From JAJXWB01 sp037044955 (GTDB taxonomy: Bacteria > Pseudomonadota > Alphaproteobacteria > Rhizobiales > Beijerinckiaceae): 64,000 nt of DNA. The notes under the pieces were generated by a model. The model was not told the DNA's origin. It saw nothing but the letters and a program-made list of their open reading frames with translations, and made no database searches. A program made the translations under genes and the position numbers. The stretch covers positions 248,001 through 312,000 of the forward strand of contig JBAOHX010000014.1 of NCBI GenBank assembly GCA_037044955.1, written 5' to 3'. Shown piece after piece: positions 9,341-17,648 of this stretch (within the stretch, counting starts at the first letter, position 1; every line of letters starts with the position of its first letter).

Positions 9341-10489
9341 TCAGGCGCTGAGCCGGCGCGCGATCTTCTGGCCGCGCCGATGCGTCGGCAATTCCACGAA
9401 GACGTGGATCGCATAGGCCACCGACACCGCGAAGACGATGGTGATGACGATCGCCAGATCGGAGTTGACCTGCAGCCGCATCAGCGCGTGCAGCACGATG
9501 TAGCCGGCGACGCCGTGGACCACATAGAGCGGATAGGAAATGTCGCTCAGGAATTTCGTCACGCGCGTGCGCTTGAACGACGTCTGGAAGCGCATCGCCG
9601 CCATGAAGACGATCAGGCCCGCGGCGTAATACCGGAGGTCCGCGGTGAAAGGCATGTGGCCGATGTATTGCGCCGCCGCGAACAGCGAGAAGCAGAGCGC
9701 GACGGCCCCGGCGGCCTGCACGACAGTCAGCTTGCCGCGCTGAAGCAGGTTGAGCGCGACGCCGCAGAACATGAAGACGATGTAGATCGGATCGGTGTCG
9801 AACGCGACGAGCCTGCGCACGACGCCGGGGTAATCCTTGTAATAGGCCACGATCTGGTCGACGCCGAGCCAGAACGCGAAAATGCCGACCGGAAAGAGCC
9901 AGAGCGTGCGACGGCCCTCGCGCATGTGGTTCGCCGCCAAGGCGCAGATTCCGTAAAAGAACATCTCGATCTCGAGCGTCCACATGACGGAATCGATGCG
10001 CCGCGCGTCGGCGATGGCGGAGTATGGCGGGAAATACTGGCTGGCGGCGTCGCGGAAGGAGAAGGGAACCTGCCCGCCCATGAAATGCACGCCGAGGAGC
10101 ACGGCCGCGACCGTGACCGACAGGCCCGCCCAGCAGGTCGGCCAGATGCGCCAGAGGCGGCCGGCGATGAAGCCCTTCACGCTGTATTGCTCGAGCGAGA
10201 AGGGAATGACGAAGCCGCTGATGGTGAAGAACAGCGCGACGCCGAACGGCCCGAGCCAGCCGAGATCGACGAGCGAGGGAATGATCGGCGCCTTGTGCGG
10301 GACATAGGGAACGCCGGTCAGCACGTCGACCATCGGCCCCATGAACCAGTAGACGGCGCAGAGATGGCCGACGATGACGGCGAAAGCCGCGATGCCGCGC
10401 AACGTATTGGCGAATTCGATGCGGCTGCCCGCGGACGGTTTCGCTGCAGCGGCCACGGGCGCCGCGTACGCCTCGCCAGCCGCGCTCAT
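9341..10489 (-). CDS. OafA/YrhL-type membrane acyltransferase, paralogue 2
   Basis: A 382-residue Acyltransferase_3 protein. After a short polar N-terminus it has IEFANTLRGIAAFAVIVGHL with the conserved Arg and His, then GVALFFTISGFVIPFSLEQY, MWTLEIEMFFYGICALA and a C-terminal SYPLYVVHGVAGYIVL helix. It overlaps the upstream paralogue by 4 bp (ATGA at 10486-10489), which implies translational coupling. The two proteins match over most of their length (shared ANTLRG, GFVIPFSLE, RLWRIWPTCW, DSVMWTLEIEMFFY), so they arose by tandem duplication. Predicted role: O-acylation of a glycan at the inner membrane. Confidence 0.88.
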   Translation of the reverse strand: MSAAGEAYAAPVAAAAKPSAGSRIEFANTLRGIAAFAVIVGHLCAVYWFMGPMVDVLTGVPYVPHKAPIIPSLVDLGWLGPFGVALFFTISGFVIPFSLEQYSVKGFIAGRLWRIWPTCWAGLSVTVAAVLLGVHFMGGQVPFSFRDAASQYFPPYSAIADARRIDSVMWTLEIEMFFYGICALAANHMREGRRTLWLFPVGIFAFWLGVDQIVAYYKDYPGVVRRLVAFDTDPIYIVFMFCGVALNLLQRGKLTVVQAAGAVALCFSLFAAAQYIGHMPFTADLRYYAAGLIVFMAAMRFQTSFKRTRVTKFLSDISYPLYVVHGVAGYIVLHALMRLQVNSDLAIVITIVFAVSVAYAIHVFVELPTHRRGQKIARRLSA

Positions 10490-11676
10490 GCCCTGCCCTC
10501 GCTGAGACGGCGCGCGATCCTCTGGCCGATCTTGTGCGTGGGCATTTCGACGAAGCGGTGCACGAGCCAGGCGAGCCCGATCATGAACAGGATGGTCGAC
10601 AGCGACGCCACGTCGGAATTCCAGCCGTGGCGCATCATGGCGTTGAGCATGACATAACCGGCGACGCCGTGGATGATGTAGATCGGATAGGAAATGTCGC
10701 TGAAGAAACGCAGGATCGCCACGCGCCCGAACCAGCCCTGCGCCATCATGCAGGCGACGAACAGGGAGAGGCCGAGCCCGTAGACCACGACGCTCGACTT
10801 GATCGGCGTCTGGCTGATCTCCTGCGACGCCGCAAACAGCCCCATGCACAGCACAATGGCCGCGACCGTTCCGGGCAGGCGCATCTTGCCGCGCTGGAAC
10901 AGGTTGAGCGCGACGCCCGTGAACATGAAGACGATGTAGGGCGGGTCGAGATCGAAATAGGTCAGGCGGCGCACGAGCACGGGATGGCTTTCGCGCAATT
11001 GCGCGACGACCTGATCGACGCCGAGCCAGACCACGAACACGGCCACGGGGAAAAGCCACAGCGTCCAGTGGCCGTCGCGCAGGCGCGGCGCGGCAAGCGC
11101 GCAGACGATGTAGAAGAACATCTCGATCTCGAGCGTCCACATCACGGAATCGATCTGGCGCGAATCGGCGATCGCCGCCAGGGGCGGGAAATAATGGGTA
11201 ATCACGTCGCGGAAGGTGAAGGGCACGGCGCCGCCCATGAAATGAACGCCTATGAGCACGGCGGCCACGGTGATGGACAGGCCCACCCAGCAGGTCGGCC
11301 AGATGCGCCAGAGGCGGCCGACGATGAAGCCCTTCACGCCGTAGCGCTCGAGCGAGAAGGGAATGACGAAGCCCGAGATGACGAAGAACAGCGAGACGCC
11401 CCAGCCGCCGAGCGTGTCCGGGACGATGCGCGACAGGATCGATGGATGCGCCGGCGTGTTGGGAATGCCCGTCAGCATCTGCACGATATCGGGCCAGTAC
11501 CAGAAGGTGTTGCCGAGATGGGCGCAGATCACCGACATGGCGGCGACGCCGCGCAGCGTATTGGCGAATTCGATGCGCGCGGAGGCCGACATCCGATCCC
11601 TGGCCACGGAGGCGGGTTGGGACCGCTCGCCCGGCGCGGCGGGCAGAGCGCGCCCGGCGTTCAGCTCCGCGGACAT
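10486..11676 (-). CDS. OafA/YrhL-type membrane acyltransferase, paralogue 1
   Basis: A 396-residue polytopic acyltransferase, first gene of the leftward acyltransferase pair. ATG 11676 was chosen (MSAELNAGRAL); an alternative is the later MSASARIEFANTLRG, which would remove a poorly conserved 30-residue extension. Family motifs are IEFANTLRGVAAMSVICAHLG, SLFFVISGFVIPFSLERYG, RLWRIWPTCWVGLS and DVITHYFPPLAAI. The C-terminal end ISYPIYIIHGVAGYVML matches the terminal helix of the group. It overlaps paralogue 2 by 4 bp. Confidence 0.87.
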   Translation of the reverse strand: MSAELNAGRALPAAPGERSQPASVARDRMSASARIEFANTLRGVAAMSVICAHLGNTFWYWPDIVQMLTGIPNTPAHPSILSRIVPDTLGGWGVSLFFVISGFVIPFSLERYGVKGFIVGRLWRIWPTCWVGLSITVAAVLIGVHFMGGAVPFTFRDVITHYFPPLAAIADSRQIDSVMWTLEIEMFFYIVCALAAPRLRDGHWTLWLFPVAVFVVWLGVDQVVAQLRESHPVLVRRLTYFDLDPPYIVFMFTGVALNLFQRGKMRLPGTVAAIVLCMGLFAASQEISQTPIKSSVVVYGLGLSLFVACMMAQGWFGRVAILRFFSDISYPIYIIHGVAGYVMLNAMMRHGWNSDVASLSTILFMIGLAWLVHRFVEMPTHKIGQRIARRLSEGRA

Positions 11677-11757
11677 CGCATCATCCTGGGGTCGTAAATT
11701 CCGGGCTTCTATAGTCGCTTGCGCCGGGAATTCCAAACCGCGCGGACGGCGCTGCGA

Positions 11758-13596
11758 TCAAGGCGCCGAAATGACGCGATCGGACGGCGTCTCGCCGTAG
11801 AGCTCCTGCACGAGGCCCGCGCGGTGCGCGAGCGCGGCGCGCTGGTTGATCGAACCCTTGTCGGTGACTTCGCCGTGGTCGATCGAGGGATGCTCGTCGA
11901 GCACGACCACGCGCGACACGCGCGTCGACGAGCCCGTGGCTTTCGACTGGAACAGCTTCAGCTTCTCCGCAAGCGCCATGCGCAGGCCGGCGTGCGCCGC
12001 GAGCGTGGCGGGCTGGCTGTCGGCGAGGTCGGAGAATTTCGCGCGGCAGCCATCGGGGTCGAGCAGCAGGATGGCGGCGATCTCCTCGCGATCGTGGCCC
12101 GCGATCACCGCGTCGCGCAGCAGGGGCGCGAAGGTCGCGATCATCGACGCGCGCAGGTTGCCGACGCTGACCCAGGTGCCGGTCATCAGCTTGAAATCCT
12201 CGCTGACGCGGCCGTCGAAGGCGAAGCCCTTCTGCGGATCGGCGGGATCGACGAAGCGGATGGCGTCGCCCATCTTGTAGAAGCCTTCCTCGTCGAAGGC
12301 CGCCGCCGTGGCGTCCGGCTGGCGCCAGTAGCCCGGCGTGATGTTGGGGCCGCGCACGCGCAACTCCAGCTTGCCGACGTTCGGCACGAGCTTGATCTCG
12401 CAGCCGGGAATGGGATTGCCGATCATGCCGGCCTTCACTTCGCCACGCGTGACGAAGGTGACGCTCGGGCCCGTCTCCGTCGCGCCGAGGCCGGTGACGA
12501 TGCGGATCTTCTCGCCGATCGTCTCGAAGGCCAGGCGCTCCAGCTCGTCCCAGACGTGTTGCGGCAGGCTCGCGCCGGCGTACATGAAGAATTTCACGCG
12601 GCTGAAGAAGTTCTTGCGCAACTGCTCATCCTCGGCGAGGCGATGGACGAGCAGTTCAAAACCCTTCGGCACGTTGAAATAGCAGGTGGGCGCGATTTCC
12701 TTGAGATTGCGGATCGTGGCGTCGAAACCGCCGGGCGTCGGCTTGCCGTCGTCGATATAGAGCGCGCCGCCGGAATAGAGCGTGAGATGGATGTTCTGGT
12801 TGGAGCCGAACGTGTGGTTCCACGGCAGCCAGTCGACCAGCGTCTGCGGCCGGGCGATCTCCGCCATGGCGAAGGCGGCCTGCGCAATGTCGGCGCAGAT
12901 CATGGCTTGAGAATTGATGACGCCCTTCGGCATGCCGGTCGAGCCGGAGGTGAACAGGATCTTGGCGATCGTATCGGGGCCGACCGCCGCATGGGCGGCT
13001 GCGACCTGGTCCCGCGCATCCTTCGAGAGCGCGTCGAAGGCGGTCGCGCCGAGACCCTCGCCGCCCGAGACCGTGACGATTTCCACGTCCCTGGGCGCGG
13101 CTGTGCGGATCGCCTTGCCATAGGCCGCGCCGTCGTCGGCGAAGATCAGGCCGGGGGTCAGCAGGTCCAGCACGTAGCGCAGCTTGCCGTAGTCGCTCGA
13201 GACCAGCGAATAGGCGGTCGAGATCGGCGCGGCGGGTATGCCGACATGCATGCAGGCGACGAGCAGCAGCAGGTGCTCGATGGAATTGCCGGAGAGGATC
13301 GCGACCGGCTTTTCCTGCGACAGGCCGCGCGCGAGCAGCGCGGCGGCGATGCGCTCCATGCGCGCGACGAATTGCGCATAGGTGAGCTTGCGCCATTCGC
13401 CGTCCGGGCCGCGCTGCGCGACGATGACGGCGTCGGGCGTCTCCTTCGCCCATTTCAGGAGGGGCGTGGTGATGGTGGCCGGTACGTCGCCGAGCGCATG
13501 CGGGCTGCGCGCGTAGACGATGCCGTTCCTGTGGCGGTCGATTTCGACGTCCTGCGGCCCGAGTTCGACCGCGCGCTCAATGATCGCGTTCGTCAT
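11758..13596 (-). CDS. Feruloyl-CoA synthase-like AMP-forming acyl-CoA ligase
   Basis: A 612-residue ANL-family ligase that activates a carboxylic acid via an acyl-AMP. The AMP-binding P-loop is LFTSGSTGMPKGVINS near residue 200, the A5 motif is TGLGATETGPS, and A7/A8 are YKMGDAIRF and FDGRVSEDFKLMTGTWVS. The segments LPWNHTFGSNQNIHLTLY and GGALYIDDGKP are characteristic of feruloyl-CoA synthases and related aryl-acid ligases. The start is preceded by GGGAGGGG. No hydratase/aldolase partner for ferulate breakdown is adjacent, so the actual substrate (hydroxycinnamate or another aromatic or medium-chain acid) is open. Confidence 0.8.
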   Translation of the reverse strand: MTNAIIERAVELGPQDVEIDRHRNGIVYARSPHALGDVPATITTPLLKWAKETPDAVIVAQRGPDGEWRKLTYAQFVARMERIAAALLARGLSQEKPVAILSGNSIEHLLLLVACMHVGIPAAPISTAYSLVSSDYGKLRYVLDLLTPGLIFADDGAAYGKAIRTAAPRDVEIVTVSGGEGLGATAFDALSKDARDQVAAAHAAVGPDTIAKILFTSGSTGMPKGVINSQAMICADIAQAAFAMAEIARPQTLVDWLPWNHTFGSNQNIHLTLYSGGALYIDDGKPTPGGFDATIRNLKEIAPTCYFNVPKGFELLVHRLAEDEQLRKNFFSRVKFFMYAGASLPQHVWDELERLAFETIGEKIRIVTGLGATETGPSVTFVTRGEVKAGMIGNPIPGCEIKLVPNVGKLELRVRGPNITPGYWRQPDATAAAFDEEGFYKMGDAIRFVDPADPQKGFAFDGRVSEDFKLMTGTWVSVGNLRASMIATFAPLLRDAVIAGHDREEIAAILLLDPDGCRAKFSDLADSQPATLAAHAGLRMALAEKLKLFQSKATGSSTRVSRVVVLDEHPSIDHGEVTDKGSINQRAALAHRAGLVQELYGETPSDRVISAP

Positions 13597-13655
13597 GTCC
13601 CCTCCCGCGGCGATCTTCAGGGCGAAAACCCGAGCGCCGTCATGAATTTTGTTAT

Positions 13656-13665
13656 GTTATATAAC
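13656..13665. promoter_or_regulatory. AT-rich palindrome upstream of the acyl-CoA ligase
   Basis: GTTATATAAC is a perfect 10-bp palindrome inside an unusually AT-rich stretch (13645-13670) in otherwise GC-rich DNA. It lies 60 bp before the ligase start codon. It could be a repressor operator (MarR-family sites of aromatic-acid genes are short AT-rich palindromes) or contain the -10 box of the promoter. No regulator gene is adjacent. Confidence 0.4.
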
Positions 13666-13730
13666 TAATTCTGCCCCCATGCAACCGGCGGCGCGATCTC
13701 GGGCGAAATCGCGCCGCCGCATTCATCCCG

Positions 13731-14243
13731 TCAATGCGAGCCGTGCGAGGACGCCGGCTGGCCGGCGGCCGCCGGCGCGCCGCTCCAGCCGCCCAGGCGC
13801 GGGTCGACCATGCCGAAGACCATGGCGACATGGCCGACGACGAGGAAGAGCGAGATCAGCGCGGCATGGATCGCGAGTTTCTGGCGCGCGTCCTTGTCCT
13901 TGAAGATCATGCCGAGCTCCAGCAACGCGATGCCGCCGAGCGGCACGACGCCGGCGAGATAGGCGCCCACCGCCAGCATGTCGATCCAGCCACGCCACTG
14001 GCCGCTCTGCGTCAGCGGCAGGACGGCCGTGAACATCAGGTAGACGAAGACGCCCACGAAATAGATGCCGACCGCGATGCCGGCCGCGCGGTTGACGGCG
14101 CGGACGGGTCCCGACTTGGCGTTGGTGTAGAGAATGTAGAACTCGGTGATGGCAAGCGTTTCGGCCAGCACGACCGGGATCGCCATGAACAGCAACAGGT
14201 TCAGCGGCGACGTGAGTAGCTCCATGTAATGGGTCATGGACAT
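13731..14243 (-). CDS. DUF6803-like integral membrane protein
   Basis: A 170-residue protein with about five hydrophobic helices. It opens MTHYMELLTSPLNLLLFMAI and continues VVLAETLAITEFYILYT, VGIYFVGVFVYLMFTAVLPL, AVGAYLAGVVPLGGIALLEL and LISLFLVVGHVAMVFGM. The pattern fits small membrane proteins annotated as permeases or DUF6803. Residues that may bind metal (H4, several His in the last helix, and a C-terminal HGSH) are present. AGGAGA lies upstream of the start. It is 54 bp downstream of a His/Cys-rich secreted peptide, which suggests a joint metal-related role; this is inference. Confidence 0.6.
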   Translation of the reverse strand: MSMTHYMELLTSPLNLLLFMAIPVVLAETLAITEFYILYTNAKSGPVRAVNRAAGIAVGIYFVGVFVYLMFTAVLPLTQSGQWRGWIDMLAVGAYLAGVVPLGGIALLELGMIFKDKDARQKLAIHAALISLFLVVGHVAMVFGMVDPRLGGWSGAPAAAGQPASSHGSH

Positions 14244-14297
14244 GACGAAATCTCCTCGCAGAGGATTGGTTTGACTGAGTGACGAGAGGAGGTTGCG

Positions 14298-14660
14298 TCA
14301 GCCGCGCGGCGGCGGGGCGGGCGGAGCCCGGCTGAGGCCCGCGAAGGCGCGGACGGCTTCGACATGCGGCAGCAGGGCGACGGCGCGCGACATCGCCGGC
14401 GCGAGGGCCAGGGCCGGCAGCGCGCAGCAGCAGACGACGCAATCGGGCGCAGCGTGGTGGGCGGCCGGCGCCGACGCCGGGTCGCCGCAATCATGGTGGA
14501 GGACGTTGGCCTCGACGGCATGGCCCGCGCCGTGGCCGTCCTGCGGGGCGGACACATGCGCCGGCGCAGCCGCCATCGCCGGCGCGGCGACGAGCGCCGG
14601 CGCCGCGAGAACCAGCGCCGCGACGATCAGGAGGCGGGCCAATCGGTCCAAGAGCCACAT
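14298..14660 (-). CDS. Small exported His/Cys-rich protein
   Basis: A 120-residue protein. The ATG at 14660 gives MWLLDRLARLLIVAALVLAA, a clear signal peptide ending near APAMA. The mature part contains DGHGAGH, then LHHDCGD, AHHAAPDC and VVCCC clusters, followed by a hydrophobic Ala-rich segment and a Pro-rich end APPAPPPRG. The His and Cys clustering resembles small metal-related exported proteins (DUF2946-like), though I cannot place it with certainty. It is probably co-transcribed with the DUF6803-like gene downstream. Confidence 0.5.
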   Translation of the reverse strand: MWLLDRLARLLIVAALVLAAPALVAAPAMAAAPAHVSAPQDGHGAGHAVEANVLHHDCGDPASAPAAHHAAPDCVVCCCALPALALAPAMSRAVALLPHVEAVRAFAGLSRAPPAPPPRG

Positions 14661-14767
14661 GTCGGGAACTTGAGGCCAAAGCCCACGTTGTTCAAGTCGG
14701 CGATGCGTCGCAGACGAGGCGACGGGATGCGCAATGCTCCTCCTCCGAAAGTTCATATCGAAACCGC

Positions 14768-14796
14768 TTGACTTTTTGTGCGGTGCATCATAGTTT
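14768..14796 (+). promoter_or_regulatory. Candidate sigma-70 promoter
   Basis: TTGACT (14768-14773), a 17-bp spacer, then TAGTTT (14791-14796). It points right and would start transcription near 14803, ahead of the hairpin at 14859 and the esterase gene. The -10 box is only a partial match. Confidence 0.35.
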
Positions 14797-14858
14797 CATC
14801 GTCATGCAACGAGCCTCCCTCGTTGCTAGCCCTCCTTGGGCGTTTCCTCCCTAGACTT

Positions 14859-14890
14859 GGGCCGCCGGCTTGCCGGTGGCCCTTTTTTTT
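14859..14890 (+). terminator. Strong intrinsic terminator-like hairpin in the esterase leader
   Basis: GGGCCGCCGGC (14859-14869) pairs with GCCGGTGGCCC (14872-14882) over 11 bp with one G-T pair, followed by eight or nine T. There is no gene on this strand immediately upstream, so it would end a short leader or small RNA about 75 bp before the esterase start. Confidence 0.6.
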
Positions 14891-14965
14891 TGCGCGCGGC
14901 GCCGGCTTGCCGTCGGTCCTGTTTTCTGGCGGATTGTTCGTGAGGAAACAATCAAGGACGCCCGC

Positions 14966-15913
14966 ATGCCGATCGATCCCGACGCCCAGAACCTGCTGGC
15001 CATGCTCAAGGCCGCCGGACGGCCGCCGCTCAACACGCTGAGCGCGCCGGAAGCGCGCGCGGCCTATCTGGCCGGCCGCGCCCTGCTCCAGCCCGAGCTC
15101 CCCGAACTGGACGAGGTCCGCGATCTCGCCGCGCCCGGCCCGCACGGGCCGATCCCGCTGCGGCTCTATCGCGGCAAGGGGATCGCGGCCGGCCCCGCCC
15201 CGACGCTGATCTTCGCGCATGGCGGCGGCTGGGTGATCGGCGACCTCGACACGCATGATTACGTCTGCCGCAAGCTCGCCAACGACGCGCGCTGCGTCGT
15301 CGTCGCGATCGACTACCGGATGGGGCCGGAGCATAAGTTTCCCGCGGCCATCGAGGATTCGCTGGCGGCTGCGCAATATATCGCCGACCAGGGGTCCGCG
15401 CTCGGCGTGGACGCCAACAGGCTCGCCATCGGCGGCGACAGCGCGGGCGGCAATATATCCGCCGTTCTCGCCTTGATGGCGCGCGACGGCGTGGCGCCCA
15501 AGCTCGTGCACCAGCTCCTGCTCTATCCCGCCGTCGACATGAAGATGGACGCGCCCTCCTTCGGCCGCGTGCCGGACGATTATCCGCTGTCGCCGACCAT
15601 CGCGCGCTGGTTCCGCGACCATTACATGGCGGGCGACCACGAGCATGCGGACTGGCGCGCCTCGCCGCTGCACGCGCCCTCGCACGAGGGCGTGGCCTCG
15701 GCCTTCGTGCTCACCGCGCGCCACGACCCGCTGTGCGACGAGGGGCGCGACTACGCGCACAAGCTGGAAGCGGCCGGCGTGCGCGTCTGGCATCTCGACA
15801 TGAACGACCAGCTTCACGGCTTTCTGACCTGGGGCAAGATCGTGCGCGCCGCCGACGCCGCGCTGGAAATGGCGGCGGCCTCGCTGCGCTATGCGTTTTC
15901 GACGGCGGGGTGA
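14966..15913 (+). CDS. Alpha/beta hydrolase, HSL-family esterase/lipase
   Basis: A 315-residue cytoplasmic carboxylesterase of the hormone-sensitive-lipase family. HGGGW near residue 75 is the oxyanion-hole motif, GDSAGG near residue 160 carries the nucleophile Ser, HDPLCDEG provides the catalytic Asp, and NDQLHGF the His. The ATG at 14966 (MPIDPDAQNLLAML) was chosen because family homology begins with this cap helix. An upstream terminator-like hairpin suggests control of read-through. The natural ester substrate cannot be deduced. Confidence 0.88.
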   Translation: MPIDPDAQNLLAMLKAAGRPPLNTLSAPEARAAYLAGRALLQPELPELDEVRDLAAPGPHGPIPLRLYRGKGIAAGPAPTLIFAHGGGWVIGDLDTHDYVCRKLANDARCVVVAIDYRMGPEHKFPAAIEDSLAAAQYIADQGSALGVDANRLAIGGDSAGGNISAVLALMARDGVAPKLVHQLLLYPAVDMKMDAPSFGRVPDDYPLSPTIARWFRDHYMAGDHEHADWRASPLHAPSHEGVASAFVLTARHDPLCDEGRDYAHKLEAAGVRVWHLDMNDQLHGFLTWGKIVRAADAALEMAAASLRYAFSTAG

Positions 15914-15939
15914 GCGCGCTAGTTACAATTCGACCGGCC

Positions 15940-16031
15940 GTCATTGCGAGGAGCGAAGCGACGCGGCAATCCATCCCCGCATCTGGATCAAGCCCCGGTG
16001 GATGGATTGCTTCGCTCCGCTCGCAATGACG
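15940..16031. repeat. Palindromic intergenic repeat, type A (copy 1)
   Basis: The left arm starts CGTCATTGCGAGGAGCGAAG and continues into GGCAATCCATCC; the right arm is GGATGGATTGC running to TCGCAATGACG. The arms form a long imperfect hairpin around a short AT/GC loop. The same element occurs at 24145-24237, and a half copy at 43809-43828. It lies between the esterase stop and the dehydrogenase start. Confidence 0.85.
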
Positions 16032-16064
16032 AAAACCCTCAATGGTATGTTCAAAGGAATGCCC

Positions 16065-17510
16065 ATGACCGACACCGCCTACCCCAAAGTCCGCCTCCTC
16101 ATCGACGGCGAATGGACCGACGGCACTTCCGGCAAGAGCCAGGACATTCTCAATCCGGCGACCGGGCAATCCATCGGAACCGTGCCGCACGCATCGAAGG
16201 CCGATCTGGATCGAGCCCTGAATGCTGCGCAAAAGGGGTTCGACCAGTGGAAGAAGGTGTCCGCCTTCGAGCGCTACAAGACGATGCGCAAAGTGGCCGA
16301 CATCATGCGCCAGCGCGCGCCCGACACGGCCAAGATCATGTCTCTCGAACAGGGCAAGCCGGTCGGCGAGGCGCTGCTCGAGACCAATCTCGCCGCCGAT
16401 CTCATCGACTGGTTCGCGGAAGAGGCGCGGCGCACCTACGGGCGCATCGTGCCGGCGCGCATGAGCAATATCGAGCAGCTCGTCATCAAGGAGCCGGTCG
16501 GGCCGGTCGCCGCCTTCACGCCGTGGAACTTCCCGATCAACCAGGCGGTGCGCAAGGTGTCGGCGGCGGTCGCCGCCGGCTGCTCGATCATCGTGAAGGG
16601 GCCGGAAGATACGCCGGCCTCCTGCGCCGAACTCTTCCGCGCCTATGTCGACGGCGGCGTGCCGGCGGGCGTCGTTAATCTCGTGTTCGGCGTGCCGCAC
16701 GAAGTGTCGGAATATCTCATTCCGCATCCAGTGATCCGCAAGATCAGCTTCACCGGCTCGACCGTGGTCGGCAAGCATCTGGCCTCCCTCGCCGGCCAGC
16801 ACATGAAGCGCGTCACGATGGAGCTCGGCGGCCATGCGCCGGCGATCGTGTTCGACGACGCCGACATCAAGGCTGCGGTCAGCATTCTCGCCACCAACAA
16901 GTTCCGCAACGCCGGCCAGGTCTGCGTCGCGCCGACGCGCTTTCTCGTGCAGGACGGCGTGTACAATGAGTTCCTGTCGCAATTCGTCGAGACGGTACGC
17001 GCGATCAAGGTCGGGCCGGGCATCGATCCCGACTCCAAGATGGGCGCGCTCGTCAGCCAGCGGCGCGTCGACGCGATGGAAGGCTTCGTCGCCGACGCCG
17101 TGCAGCACGGCGCTGTCATCGAGACAGGCGGCAAGCGCATGGGCAACGAGGGCTTCTTCTTCGAGCCGACCGTGCTGACCAATGTGTCGAAGGACTCGCG
17201 CATCATGAACGAGGAGCCGTTCGGTCCGCTCGCGCCGGTCTCGCGCTTCTCGAGCTACGAGGAAGTGGTGAGCGAGGCGAACCGCCTGCCCTACGGGCTC
17301 GCCGCCTACGCCTATACGCGCTCGGCGAAGACCGCCGCCGCGCTGTCGCAGGATGTCGAGAGCGGCATGCTGTCGATCAACCACCACGGCCTGTCGCTGC
17401 CGGAAGTGCCGTTCGGCGGCATGAAGGATTCGGGCTACGGTTCGGAAGGCGGGCTGGAAGCGATCGAAGGCTATCTCAGCACCAAGTTCGTGACGCAGGC
17501 GAACGTTTAG
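16065..17510 (+). CDS. NAD(P)-dependent succinate-semialdehyde dehydrogenase family protein
   Basis: A 481-residue aldehyde dehydrogenase of the GabD/SSADH group, oxidising an aldehyde to its acid. Motifs are FTPWNFPINQAVRK (NAD pocket), FTGSTVVGKH, MELGGHAP with the general base Glu, and NAGQVCVAPTR with nucleophile Cys 287. EEPFGPLAPV and the C-terminal LPEVPFGGMKDSGYG are typical. ATG 16065 is preceded by AAAGGA at good spacing; upstream codons come from a palindromic repeat and are not coding. A substrate other than succinate semialdehyde is possible. It is followed by two solute-binding proteins, so it may serve a transported compound. Confidence 0.82.
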   Translation: MTDTAYPKVRLLIDGEWTDGTSGKSQDILNPATGQSIGTVPHASKADLDRALNAAQKGFDQWKKVSAFERYKTMRKVADIMRQRAPDTAKIMSLEQGKPVGEALLETNLAADLIDWFAEEARRTYGRIVPARMSNIEQLVIKEPVGPVAAFTPWNFPINQAVRKVSAAVAAGCSIIVKGPEDTPASCAELFRAYVDGGVPAGVVNLVFGVPHEVSEYLIPHPVIRKISFTGSTVVGKHLASLAGQHMKRVTMELGGHAPAIVFDDADIKAAVSILATNKFRNAGQVCVAPTRFLVQDGVYNEFLSQFVETVRAIKVGPGIDPDSKMGALVSQRRVDAMEGFVADAVQHGAVIETGGKRMGNEGFFFEPTVLTNVSKDSRIMNEEPFGPLAPVSRFSSYEEVVSEANRLPYGLAAYAYTRSAKTAAALSQDVESGMLSINHHGLSLPEVPFGGMKDSGYGSEGGLEAIEGYLSTKFVTQANV

Positions 17511-17648
17511 TCCAAGCTCGCGCCGGGCAGACCGCCATCCGCTGTCGAGCTAATTTTCGGGCTTTTGCGCCCGGCGCGAATAAGGGTAGGCTCCCCTCAC
17601 GAGGTTGCGCGACAATGCATCGCGCGCCCGTTTCGGGAGTTGAAACGC

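Noticed and set aside
15891..16064. N-terminal extension of the semialdehyde dehydrogenase.
   Set aside because: It is the translation of a type A palindromic repeat; the ribosome binding site and family start support 16065.
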